DNA from: DATMNI01 sp035570275
GTDB lineage: Bacteria > Acidobacteriota > Terriglobia > Bryobacterales > Bryobacteraceae
Length of the DNA stretch: 14,876 nt
Assembly: GCA_035570275.1 (NCBI GenBank)
Contig: DATMNI010000344.1
Location: forward strand, 1 to 14,876
Reading direction: 5' to 3'
Shown here one piece after another: positions 1 to 7,165 of this stretch (position 1 is its first letter; each line of letters begins with the position of its first letter). The notes beneath the pieces are model-generated. The model had not been told where the DNA came from and made no database searches. It saw nothing but the letters and a program-made list of their open reading frames with translations. Made by a program: the position numbers and the translations under genes.

Positions 1-138
1 CTGGAGCGCAGGTCGCCTGAGCTGGGCGGCATTTCAAGGAGGTGGGGCCGAGGCAGTAAGCGACAATAATTGAGTTGCGGAGTTGCGGATCTGATTTTTA
101 TGCCCCCTCGGTCCTGACGAACAATATTTCACGCCTTC

Positions 139-204
139 TGACCGTCGCGGCTCTGATCGGAGCCGCGCGCGTTAGCAAGCGGTTCCCGATACGTTAGCGA
201 ACGT
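139..204. repeat. dispersed palindromic repeat element, copy 1
   Basis: A hairpin is seen at 146-167, with arms CGCGGCTC and GAGCCGCG around a 6-base loop. It is followed by two GTTAGC-containing stretches and a second small hairpin at 191-204 (ACGTT, AGCG loop, AACGT). The string GTCGCGGCTCTGAT at 144-157 recurs exactly at 4087-4100, and its inverse at 4200-4213. This two-site recurrence marks it as a multi-copy intergenic element. From memory, similar GCGGCTC/GAGCCGC elements are scattered through Solibacter-type genomes, but I cannot check that here. Function is unknown; a folded RNA or a transposase-dependent REP-like element are both possible. Confidence 0.6.
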
Positions 205-343
205 GTCAGCAGACTCTTGCTATGCAAAACAGGGCGCTGCGGGACTATGCCGCCCGACGCGGTTGGACTGTCGACATGCAAGTCCGCGAGGTAAAGGGGC
301 GTAACTAGTCCGGCGGGTATGCGTCCATACAATCACAACCCCG

Positions 344-352
344 AAAAAGGAG
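344..352 (+). promoter_or_regulatory. ribosome binding site that fixes the start at 361
   Basis: AAAAAGGAG at 344-352 lies 8 bases before the ATG at 361. The frame is open further upstream to another ATG at 319, but the residues between (beginning MRPYNHNPEK) would precede the signal peptide, and that ATG would place the Shine-Dalgarno inside the coding frame. The start at 361 is therefore preferred. Confidence 0.75.
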
Positions 353-360
353 ATCGAAAG

Positions 361-1374
361 ATGAGTCGTGCGATTGCGGGGACGGTCCTGGCGGCGTGGC
401 TTTGCTCGCTGGCGCACGCGCAGTCCGCCGCGAATACGCAGCCCGCGGAAGCGAAGCTGGAGTTCGAAGTGGCCTCGGTAAAACCCTCGGTGCTGCCCGC
501 CGGCCGCGGCGTGATCCGGCTCGGTCAGCAGGGCGGTCCCGGCCGCGGCGACCCCGGCCGCGTCACCTACACCTTCAGTACGATCCGCGATCTGGTGGTG
601 GACGCTTATAGCGTAAAGCGTTTCCAAATCTCGGGGGGACCGAACTGGCTGGATTCCGAACGATTTGACATCGTGGCCAAAGTCCCAGAGGGCGCCACCA
701 AGGAACAAGTCGAGGTCATGCTGCAAAACCTCCTGGCGGAGCGTTTCAAGCTCTCGCTGCATCGCGAAACCAAAGAGCTGCCGATGTACGCGCTGGTGGT
801 GGGCGCCAAAGGTCCCAAGCTGAAAGACTCCACCGTCACCGATACGCCGCGCGCGTCCGATTCGCAACCCAGGGAGGGTGGACGCGGCGAAGCCGGGGCT
901 CAGGCCGCTGCACCTCCGCCTCTCCCGCCAAGTCTCCGCGGAATGAAAATCGGGTCCAATGGCTGCCCTGAGATTCCGCCCACGGCTGCAGGCCGAGCCG
1001 GCAATTTCATGATGATGACGCCCAACGGCGAGTGCATGATCTCCAGGGGCGAGACCATGGATGGCCTGGCTGCGCAGCTTTCCAAGGGGTTCGACCGCCC
1101 GGTAATCGACCAGACCGGCTTGAAGGGCAAGTACGATTGGAAGCTGCGCTACGACCCATCGAGCATGCCAGGAGGACGCGGCGGCCCGAAGGACGCTCTG
1201 GACCCAGCGCCGGCCGGCGGCGACCCAGCCAACCGCATCTCCCCTGGCGGGGACCCTACGCCTAGCATTTTCAACGCCCTACAAGAACAACTCGGCCTCA
1301 AGCTGGAAGCCAGGAAGGGAGCAGTTGACCTGCTGGTGATCGATCACGTCCAGAAGACGCCAACGCAGAATTGA
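361..1374 (+). CDS. secreted TIGR03435-family protein
   Basis: The product is 337 residues. It begins with a signal peptide (hydrophobic stretch to about residue 20, likely cleavage after AHA, before QS), so it is exported. The mature part matches the acidobacterial TIGR03435 family as I know it: an N-terminal FEVASVKPS motif (residues 35-43), the GGPNWLDSERFDIVAK block (92-107), LLAERFKLSLHRETKELPMY (124-143), then a GETMDGLAAQLS block (220-231) leading to PVIDQTGLKGKYDWKL (237-252), and a C-terminal LQEQLGLKLEARKGAVDLLVIDHV block (307-330). The biochemical role of the family is unknown; its members are numerous in Solibacter-type genomes. Two low-complexity stretches, Pro/Ala-rich at about 180-192 and Gly/Pro/Asp-rich at about 259-301, interrupt the conserved blocks. 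There is no downstream partner on this strand; the next gene converges on it. Confidence 0.9.
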   Translation: MSRAIAGTVLAAWLCSLAHAQSAANTQPAEAKLEFEVASVKPSVLPAGRGVIRLGQQGGPGRGDPGRVTYTFSTIRDLVVDAYSVKRFQISGGPNWLDSERFDIVAKVPEGATKEQVEVMLQNLLAERFKLSLHRETKELPMYALVVGAKGPKLKDSTVTDTPRASDSQPREGGRGEAGAQAAAPPPLPPSLRGMKIGSNGCPEIPPTAAGRAGNFMMMTPNGECMISRGETMDGLAAQLSKGFDRPVIDQTGLKGKYDWKLRYDPSSMPGGRGGPKDALDPAPAGGDPANRISPGGDPTPSIFNALQEQLGLKLEARKGAVDLLVIDHVQKTPTQN

Positions 1375-1496
1375 TGCTGTCCCGGGGTAGCAGGCCCAAT
1401 TATCCGACTTCGTGCGCCGTCTGCCGACACCTTCAGTCCGATATAGTCCAGCCGCAGCGGGTGAGCGACGCCGGGGGAAGTGGAGGCCCGCGAAAT

Positions 1497-3911
1497 CTAC
1501 CTCGCTGGCGCATTCCCCGGCTCCTCAATCAGAACCGTACGTATGGATGCGACCGGTGGTGCAAAGAGCGACATCTGGTCAGGATCCGCGAAGAGGGCCT
1601 CATAGTCGGCGGGAGTGAACGCGCGTGCCAGGCGGGCCGCGAACGTCTGGCGCAAAAGACGCGCATAGTGATCGACGTCATAGTCCCGGCCATCTGCGCT
1701 CTCGATCGCGGCTGTTTCGTCTTCGGATTCCTCGATTACACCACCAGCGCCGGACCTGGTGCGATAGACCCGGATGCGGTCACCTGCACTCCACCGCGTA
1801 CGGCCGCTGGCGAGCATGGCTTCGTACGGCATCTCACGCCGGGTCGCGCGGGTGTCAAGGTACTGCGCGGGCGTCTTGGTCAACCGCACGCGGGACGACA
1901 CATCGTAAACCGGCAACTCGCGGCGGCGCAGTGAATCCAGGGTAGCGACGTAGACGTTACGTACGCCACCTATATCGCCAGCGAGTAACCGGGCGATCCC
2001 GCGCCGCAGGAACACCTCGCCGAATGGCTCCGCACGGCTGGAACGGAACGCCACCCCGCGAAGTAGGAGCGAGCCGTCGTACCCGAGGAGAGCGTAGTTC
2101 TTCGGCTCGTGCGACAACATGGCCGCATAGCGGCCCTCGAACTCCAGTTGCACCAGCCCAGGCAGCAGCCGGGCGACCTCCGCTACCACGCGCCGCTCGT
2201 CCGCCTCCACCCAACCCTCGGGTACCGCGAAGTAGACGCCGTCGGTGTCCGCCTCAAGCAGCGTCACACCGCGAGCTGTGAGCTCCCGGCACATCAGCTC
2301 CAGGGTTTCGCGGCCGTGCCGGGTCACCTCGTTGGCCGCATGCACGTCCGCAAAGCGCGTGAGCTCGCCCGACGCGGCAAGGTATCCATAGGCGGAGTTC
2401 ACCACCAGCTTCATGGCCGCCGACATGGCTTCGTGGGCGTAACGTTCCGGCGATCCCGGTGGCGCTGCCCGGGCGCTCGCCTTCGCCGCCAGTCGCCGCT
2501 CCACCAGCCGGTCTACCAACGCGATCATCGCGCCCAGATGGTCGCGCGCCGGGCCGATCCGGTAGGCGCGCATTAACGAAGGATACAGGCTGGCGACATC
2601 CGTCTTCACCACTCGCTGTGCCACGCCGGTCGCGAACAGGTGCAGGGCAGCGCCACTATGCGGCGTTCCATCGCCGGGCTGGTGCGCCGGCAGCGCCATC
2701 CCCGCCCGCAGGTACGCCCGCACCAGCAGGGGATCGATCACGCCGGTGGCCGCTCCTGCATCCGCCAGCCGCTCATACCGCCGCGGGGTCATCTGCGCCA
2801 ATGCGAACGCCGCGCCGCCCAGCATCCGTGCCAGGGCGGCGACCTCCTCGACATCCGCAACCGCGTAGCGTCGCACGCGCGCCGGGTCGCGGCCGTACAC
2901 CGTATAAATCTGGTCGCCTCGGATGTACTCGCGATCCGGCCCGGCGATGCCCCCAGCTATACCAAGGTGCCGCGCGACGGCTTTGAGCCCATGATTCGGT
3001 AGATCGCGCGTCGCGAAGTCGTAGCGCAGTACGGCATCGAGCGTGTCGATCAACTCCCGGCCCGGTGCCACGAAACGCACCCGGCGGCCCGGGTCCGCCC
3101 CGCTGGCAGTTCCGCGCCGGGCCGCACGCTGGCGCAATCCCGGCGGTCCGATGCGCCCCAGCCCCAGCGGAACTTTTAGGATGCGCGCCCGGCGATCCAG
3201 GAACGGCAGGTCGAAACCGTGCAGGTTGTGGTTTTCGATGACGTCCGGATCCGCCGCTTTCACCTTCGCCACCAGCCGGCGGATCAGTTCGGCCTCGGCG
3301 GCATCTCCCTCGCCGGTCGCCTCCAGCAGTTCCGTGACACCCGATTGGTCGCGCACCGCCACCATGAAGATGCGATCGCGCTCGGGGTCGAGCCCGGTGG
3401 TCTCCAGGTCGAACTGCATCCGGTGCAGATGGTCGAACGAGAGATCGCGGAAATAGGTCCGGCCGGTGGCGACCAGGTACTGCTCCTCTGGCGGCAACGC
3501 GAGCACGGCGTCCTTTTCCAAGTCCCGCAGATGGCCGATGCGCCGTCCGAGCCGTCGCGTTGCTCCCTCCAACACCGCCGCTGTCAGTGTCTTTCCATCG
3601 CCGGCACACACCAGATAGCGCAGTGTACCGTCGCCCGCGAGCTCGCTATAACTCACCAGCGCATCCGCCGTTCCTTCGCGGCCAAGCCGCCCGCCGAGAT
3701 GCCGCAGATCATCCAGCCGGTCCAGCAGGAGCCATGGCTGGAACCGCGCCTCCTCGCGCACTAACTCGCCGGTCGCCGCCATCCGGCGCCACACCACGGC
3801 GCGCCCATCGCTCTCCGCCCACACCGATACGATTCCGGGCGTCTGGTCCCAGCCCCACAGCCATTCGTCCCCGGTGGGTCGTTGTGAGATCCAAGACGGC
3901 ATCCGGCCCAT
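1497..3911 (-). CDS. family-B DNA polymerase with 3'-5' exonuclease (DNA polymerase II-like)
   Basis: From the ATG at 3911 the product is 804 residues, close to E. coli Pol II (783). Template-directed DNA synthesis with proofreading is supported by intact motifs. Exonuclease I is FDLETTGLD (167-175, with D168 and E170), II is NHNLHGFD (227-234) and III is YAVAD (349-353). Polymerase motif A is DVASLYPS (438-445), B is KLVVNSAYG (501-509) and C is ADTDG (554-558). The catalytic aspartates D438, D555 and D557 are all present. A QMSLF pentapeptide at 779-783 resembles bacterial sliding-clamp-binding motifs. The frame is open 46 codons further to an ATG at 4049, but that extension has no conserved character; an ATG at 3902 is an alternative start. 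A GGCGG lies 4 bases before 3911. The gene stands alone and converges on the TIGR03435-family gene with 122 bases between. Its role is probably repair or translesion synthesis, by analogy. Confidence 0.95.
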   Translation of the reverse strand: MGRMPSWISQRPTGDEWLWGWDQTPGIVSVWAESDGRAVVWRRMAATGELVREEARFQPWLLLDRLDDLRHLGGRLGREGTADALVSYSELAGDGTLRYLVCAGDGKTLTAAVLEGATRRLGRRIGHLRDLEKDAVLALPPEEQYLVATGRTYFRDLSFDHLHRMQFDLETTGLDPERDRIFMVAVRDQSGVTELLEATGEGDAAEAELIRRLVAKVKAADPDVIENHNLHGFDLPFLDRRARILKVPLGLGRIGPPGLRQRAARRGTASGADPGRRVRFVAPGRELIDTLDAVLRYDFATRDLPNHGLKAVARHLGIAGGIAGPDREYIRGDQIYTVYGRDPARVRRYAVADVEEVAALARMLGGAAFALAQMTPRRYERLADAGAATGVIDPLLVRAYLRAGMALPAHQPGDGTPHSGAALHLFATGVAQRVVKTDVASLYPSLMRAYRIGPARDHLGAMIALVDRLVERRLAAKASARAAPPGSPERYAHEAMSAAMKLVVNSAYGYLAASGELTRFADVHAANEVTRHGRETLELMCRELTARGVTLLEADTDGVYFAVPEGWVEADERRVVAEVARLLPGLVQLEFEGRYAAMLSHEPKNYALLGYDGSLLLRGVAFRSSRAEPFGEVFLRRGIARLLAGDIGGVRNVYVATLDSLRRRELPVYDVSSRVRLTKTPAQYLDTRATRREMPYEAMLASGRTRWSAGDRIRVYRTRSGAGGVIEESEDETAAIESADGRDYDVDHYARLLRQTFAARLARAFTPADYEALFADPDQMSLFAPPVASIRTVLIEEPGNAPAR

Positions 3912-4269
3912 TCTACCGCCAGGAATCGGCAGGGCATCCCAACCGCCGGCACCAGCAGAGCGAAGGTATGCCGGCGTGCTGGTCAGGGCTATCGCGGCAA
4001 AAACCCCGGGCTGGAAATTCGACGCGGCCCTGGCTGGTTTCTGTCGCAAACCCTCAGTCTCCAGCGTAAGACCGCTTCCTGAGACGGTCGCGGCTCTGAT
4101 GCGGAGTCTCGTCGTCTCAACGAGGCCATCAAGCCGCGACTTGTCGCTCGACCGTTAGGGAGTGGTTGCGATGCGGAGTCTCGTCGTGTCAACGAGGCCA
4201 TCAGAGCCGCGACTTGTCGCTCGACCGTTAGGAAGTGGTTGCTTCTCCGCCACGCGGCAGTCTTGCGAT
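3912..4269. other. gene-free spacer between the esterase and polymerase genes
   Basis: This stretch lies downstream of the esterase gene and upstream of the polymerase gene, both on the minus strand, so it should hold the polymerase promoter. I find no convincing -35/-10 pair. Nearly half of it (4087-4242) is a repeat element, listed separately. The short frames that cross the repeat, on either strand, are by-products of the repeated sequence rather than genes. Confidence 0.5.
4087..4242. repeat. dispersed repeat element, copy 2, with an internal 72/73-base tandem duplication
   Basis: Unit 1 is 4098-4169 (72 bases) and unit 2 is 4170-4242 (73 bases). They are nearly identical: unit 1 has CATCAAGCC where unit 2 has CATCAGAGCC, with GTCTCA versus GTGTCA and GGGAG versus GGAAG as the other differences. 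A left arm GTCGCGGCTCTGAT (4087-4100) occurs once, before unit 1, and is inverted exactly at 4200-4213 in unit 2. Each unit also carries a small inner inverted pair CTCGT/ACGAG. The left arm is identical to bases 144-157. The arrangement suggests one palindromic element whose loop and right arm were duplicated by slippage or unequal exchange. Confidence 0.8.
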
Positions 4270-5799
4270 TCAGGGCAGCTTACACGTGAAGCTGGCCGCA
4301 TCGTCGGTACTACCCGTGCCATTGTACCTGGCCACCTGCGGATAGGGGCAGAGCGGCCGCGTGCGGTCCACCTTGCCATCCGTGCGGTGGGATGCAACTA
4401 TCCTCTCCGGGGCCGTGCCCTCTTCCACCCACCGGTCGAGTGTTCCGGCTTTGTCAAACACGTTGGGCCCCTCTCCGCCGCCGCAATGTCCCATTCCCGG
4501 CGCCATGAACAAGCGGATATTGCCCGACGTCCTGGAGGCGCCGCCCAGGCTGTCCAGCACGCTCTTGTAGTACTTGATGGTGTTGAACGGCGAGACGTTC
4601 GGATCGCTCCATCCGTGATAGATCAGCAGTTTTCCGTGGTGCGCGAAAAACGGCTTCAGGTTGGGGTCCGTGGCGTTCATGACGATGTTTTCCGGCTGCT
4701 CGGAGCGCGGCATGTCGCGGTCGAAATCAAATGTCCGCCAGTCCCAGTTGGCATCCTTGAACACGACGTACCTGTACTGGTCGAGAATGTTCCCATAGGG
4801 CTCCGGTCCGCCTCCCATGGTGCCCCACCCCAGTTCGCTGCCGGGCGCCAAGGAAGGAAACAACTCCTGGCCGGTACGGGGATTCTTGCCCGCGCTGTAG
4901 ACCTTGCGGGCGGCCTCCACCTGCGGGGCGGTGAGGCAATCCGGGCTGTCCCCACCTTGGCACAACAGTACCTGCGGATCGAACCTGCAGAGGCCGGGGT
5001 TTTCGATCAAGCCGTCCTTGACTCCATCGCGCGCATCGCAGGCAGCCAGCACCGCCTGGTGAATCGCGGGATACTTCGCGGCTGGGATGAAGCTGGCGGG
5101 ATCCTTCAGCAGGGCGGCGGCAATCCAAAGGCCCAGCGCCGTCCGATTCGCCGGAGCGCCCGCGATGATGCCGTCGAAATCGTCCGGGAACTTCTGCGCT
5201 TCCTTGAGCGCCTGCCTTCCGCCCGTGGAGCAGCCATTCCAATACGATCGCTTGGGCGAACTGCCGTAGAACGCCTGCACGATCGCCTTGGATTTCACGG
5301 TCATCTCGTGTTCGGAGCGCCACCCGAAATCGATGAGCTTCTCCGGGTGCCCCAGAACGAAGCTTCCGCTGCCGCCCACGTGGCCGGTATCGGTGGACGC
5401 CGTGGCGTAACCCGCCCGCACCGCCTCCGCCATGGCCGAGTAGCTGATGACGCCCGCCCAGCCTCCGTTGCCGACCGCCTGGAACTTCCGGTTCCAGCCG
5501 GCCGCCGGGAGCCAGACTTCCACCTTGATATCGGAATCGCTGGATGGCGTGAGCGTGACGGCCACGCGGCAGAACTCCGGGAGATCCTTATAAGGATTGG
5601 CGGCCGCTGCCTTGCCGTTAGCATTTGGCCCTCCGCGCGGACCCGCAGTGGGCGAAAAGGCGCCCGCGGGCACCGCCTGCGCCATCGTGATCCGAGCGTC
5701 GCCCAGTGCCAGCGAGGCCAGGCTCTCACAGGTGGCGGCCATCATAACTGCCGGGAACATGCAGCCCAGCGCCAGCGCAGCGGTAAGTCCGATCTTCAC
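4270..5799 (-). CDS. secreted tannase / feruloyl esterase family protein
   Basis: The product is 509 residues and starts with GTG at 5799, supported by a strong Shine-Dalgarno, AAGGAGGG (5812-5805), 5 bases upstream. A signal peptide covers about residues 1-22 (cleavage near MMAA), so the enzyme is exported. The rest matches the tannase/feruloyl esterase family, which hydrolyses ester bonds of gallate or hydroxycinnamate in plant polyphenols and cell walls. The family's CS-D-HC signature is complete: Cys190-Ser191 in GCSTGGRQ, Asp399 in YHGWSDPNVSP, and His438-Cys439 in GMGHCGGGEG. A calcium-binding-type loop DARDGVKDGLI (255-265) is present. The extra Cys pairs expected in the lid (C254, C271, C280, C288) are also visible. 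Substrate cannot be decided from sequence. It lies 58 bases after a small secreted protein gene on the same strand, so the two are probably co-transcribed. Full length, no frameshift seen. Confidence 0.93.
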   Translation of the reverse strand: MKIGLTAALALGCMFPAVMMAATCESLASLALGDARITMAQAVPAGAFSPTAGPRGGPNANGKAAAANPYKDLPEFCRVAVTLTPSSDSDIKVEVWLPAAGWNRKFQAVGNGGWAGVISYSAMAEAVRAGYATASTDTGHVGGSGSFVLGHPEKLIDFGWRSEHEMTVKSKAIVQAFYGSSPKRSYWNGCSTGGRQALKEAQKFPDDFDGIIAGAPANRTALGLWIAAALLKDPASFIPAAKYPAIHQAVLAACDARDGVKDGLIENPGLCRFDPQVLLCQGGDSPDCLTAPQVEAARKVYSAGKNPRTGQELFPSLAPGSELGWGTMGGGPEPYGNILDQYRYVVFKDANWDWRTFDFDRDMPRSEQPENIVMNATDPNLKPFFAHHGKLLIYHGWSDPNVSPFNTIKYYKSVLDSLGGASRTSGNIRLFMAPGMGHCGGGEGPNVFDKAGTLDRWVEEGTAPERIVASHRTDGKVDRTRPLCPYPQVARYNGTGSTDDAASFTCKLP

Positions 5800-5804
5800 G
5801 AAAT

Positions 5805-5823
5805 CCCTCCTTGGGCCCGAAGG
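5805..5823 (-). promoter_or_regulatory. ribosome binding site of the esterase gene, next to an imperfect palindrome
   Basis: On the minus strand the sequence CCTTCGGGCCCAAGG (5823-5809) is a palindrome with one extra base, and its right arm runs into the Shine-Dalgarno AAGGAGGG (5812-5805). The strong SD explains use of a GTG start. Whether the palindrome has a role, as an operator or as a small RNA fold that shields the SD, is only a guess. Confidence 0.5.
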
Positions 5824-5857
5824 TCGCCCTGAAAATTCAAGCCGTTCGCCGCCGGGG

Positions 5858-6223
5858 TCACTTGACGCGTTTGGCGGTCAACTCCCCTTCGCCCATGTCG
5901 CCGATCGTAACTTTGAACTTCAGATCCTCGCCCACAACCGTGCCTTTGTAGGTGATCTTGAATTGGCCGCCGCCGGCCATAATGATGAACGAGATTGCAT
6001 CGCCTTTTACCGTACCTTCGGTAATCTGTTCTTCGCCATAGGTATTAGCCACCGTGCCGGTCAGCTTCTCACCAGCCACCTGGAAGTTGAAGTTGATCTC
6101 CAAAGTGTCTCCGCCGGGGACCTTCATGTCCCCTTTCCACTTGCCGTTCAGATCGGCGGCGTTGGCGGCGGTCAAACACGCCAACATGACGATTGCCATG
6201 AAAACGAATGCGCGGTTTCTCAT
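5858..6223 (-). CDS. small secreted beta-rich protein, function unknown
   Basis: The product is 121 residues. A clear signal peptide (MRNRAFVFMAIVMLACLTAANA, cut after about residue 22) shows export. The mature 99 residues are alternating short beta-type segments and turns: ADLNGKWKGDM near its start, then EKLTGTVAN, GTVKGDAISF, ITYKGTVVGEDLKF and a final GELTAKRV. This pattern of short strands with repeated G-(D/E)-x-(L/I)-x-(F/G) turns resembles small lipocalin-like or beta-barrel domains common as hypothetical proteins in Acidobacteria. I recognise the fold type, not a function. The start is secure: AAAGGAGAT (6239-6231) lies 7 bases before the ATG at 6223. The esterase gene follows 58 bases downstream on the same strand, which suggests one transcript and a possible shared secreted role. 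Confidence 0.8.
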   Translation of the reverse strand: MRNRAFVFMAIVMLACLTAANAADLNGKWKGDMKVPGGDTLEINFNFQVAGEKLTGTVANTYGEEQITEGTVKGDAISFIIMAGGGQFKITYKGTVVGEDLKFKVTIGDMGEGELTAKRVK

Positions 6224-6286
6224 TTTGGTAATCTCCTTTCAGCGGGGCGGTCCATTGATCCAGCTTTCGCCGTCCTGCTGAGACTG

Positions 6287-6316
6287 AGTATACCGTCCCA
6301 GGCAGCTCGTCGTTCC
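6287..6316 (-). promoter_or_regulatory. candidate promoter for the small secreted protein and esterase genes
   Basis: TATACT (6292-6287, minus strand) is five of six to the consensus -10 and lies about 64 bases before the start at 6223, giving a plausible leader. No good TTGACA-like -35 is at the usual distance. GGAACG (6316-6311) lies 18 bases upstream, recalling the GGAAC of ECF sigma -35 boxes. Which sigma factor would read it cannot be told. The site lies between the restriction gene stop (6328) and the next gene, so it would uncouple the two transcripts. Confidence 0.3.
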
Positions 6317-6327
6317 TTGGCGGTGCG

Positions 6328-7164
6328 CTAGAGGTTGTATTCATCTTTAAGCTGCCGGAGGTCTCTTTCAAACTGCCCGGCCATGGCGTAGGTGTAGATA
6401 CGGGTGATGTCGCCATTGTTTTGAAACTCGACGATCTTCCGCAGATCGCTCTTGCGCTGCTTCCAGGTTAGGCCGTCCGTAAAAAACACAAAGGCAGTGT
6501 CGGGCCGTTTGGCGGCAATGATGGTGCGGATGTCGCCAAGAATATCCGTCATCTTTGAGCCGGTTGCGCCATAGCCTTTGGACTCGATCAGGATCCGGGC
6601 GGAGCTTTTTGACGGGATGGCGAAATCGCATTTCGCATCCTGCCCGCGCGGACCTTTAAAGGTGCAACGCACCTGAAAGTTCTTGCCGAACACTTTTTTC
6701 ACGATAGCCTCCGCAAAGTCCTCCACGTCCCGGCCCCGGCGCTGCCCGGAAATCGCGCTGCCACGTCCGCTCCGTAACCGCTCCACCAGTACATCGCTCC
6801 AATGGGATTTGCGGGTGGCTTCCGCGGCCATGGCTTCCAGCAGGCCGGTTGAAGCCACGTCCTTAATGAACTCCGGAGGGTCGGCACGGTAGCTTTTCAC
6901 GCCGATACCCGCATCTCCGCGAATGCCCCGCAACACGGAAATAAACTGATCTTTGGACATGCCAAGAAACAGACGGCATATCAGAATGCCGTCGTCGAAA
7001 TTCCCGTCAAGCAACGCCTTCACGTCCTCGGTCGTGTAAGCGTTCTTCACCGGAACGACTTTCAGCCGGTCAATGACGCGGCGGGCCGTATCGTCCTTCC
7101 AATCGACGGCAAGAGACCGCAAGCTGTCTACGATATCGTCGAGTTTCTGCGCGATGAACTCCAA
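6328..7164 (-). CDS. type II restriction endonuclease, PD-(D/E)XK fold, DpnII-like active-site motif
   Basis: The product is 278 residues, starting with TTG at 7164, one base after the stop of the methyltransferase gene (TGA-G-TTG). No ATG occurs in the first 60 codons, so translation is probably coupled to the upstream gene. A PD-(D/E)XK nuclease core is visible near the C-terminal third: Asp180 in AKCDFAIP, then Glu194-Ser-Lys196 in ILIESKGYGATGSKMTD, with a preceding helix glutamate (E148 in RDVEDFAE). The GYGATGSK extension after the ESK recalls the E-T-N-F-Y-x-x-G-G-S-K segment I remember from DpnII/MboI enzymes. The pairing with an N6-adenine methyltransferase is the strongest argument for a restriction role. 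Recognition sequence unknown; a GATC-type site is a guess from the motif. GC content of sampled 60-base lines is 52-55%, below its neighbours. Confidence 0.8.
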   Translation of the reverse strand: MEFIAQKLDDIVDSLRSLAVDWKDDTARRVIDRLKVVPVKNAYTTEDVKALLDGNFDDGILICRLFLGMSKDQFISVLRGIRGDAGIGVKSYRADPPEFIKDVASTGLLEAMAAEATRKSHWSDVLVERLRSGRGSAISGQRRGRDVEDFAEAIVKKVFGKNFQVRCTFKGPRGQDAKCDFAIPSKSSARILIESKGYGATGSKMTDILGDIRTIIAAKRPDTAFVFFTDGLTWKQRKSDLRKIVEFQNNGDITRIYTYAMAGQFERDLRQLKDEYNL

Positions 7165-7165
7165 C

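Larger units (their letters stand above)
1..360. other. gene-free leader region before the TIGR03435-family gene
   Basis: No open frame here looks like a real protein. Frames open at the left edge close within about 70 bases and are too short to identify, so a gene ending just inside the window cannot be excluded. An 8-base direct repeat (GAGTTGCG twice) lies at 72-87. A dispersed palindromic repeat follows at about 139-204 and is listed separately. From 205 to 343 I see no convincing promoter; a weak inverted pair GGACT/AGTCC flanks the SalI-like GTCGAC near 275. The stretch ends with the ribosome binding site of the next gene. Confidence 0.5.

Noticed and set aside
1..73. Possible C-terminal end of a gene entering from the left
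   Set aside because: Two frames stay open to stops at 67-69 and 71-73, but 22-23 residues without a motif cannot be told from chance.
129..332. 67-codon minus-strand frame in the leader region
   Set aside because: It reads through the dispersed repeat (giving a NARGSDQSRD-type peptide) and has no ribosome binding site or domain.
2109..3764. Several 120-180-codon plus-strand frames opposite the polymerase gene
   Set aside because: All lie inside the minus-strand polymerase frame with intact catalytic motifs and show Arg/Pro/Ala-rich shadow composition.
3912..4049. Upstream extension of the polymerase frame to an ATG at 4049
   Set aside because: The 46 extra residues have no conserved character, and a start at 3911 gives a length close to known family members.
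4098..4242. Tandem 72/73-base units considered as a CRISPR array
   Set aside because: The two units are almost fully identical over their whole length, with no repeat-spacer alternation and no cas genes in the window.
4162..5832. Long open frame on the plus strand, antisense to the esterase gene
   Set aside because: The minus-strand frame has a signal peptide, a strong ribosome binding site and the full CS-D-HC motif set. The plus-strand frame has none and is the usual open shadow of a GC-rich gene.
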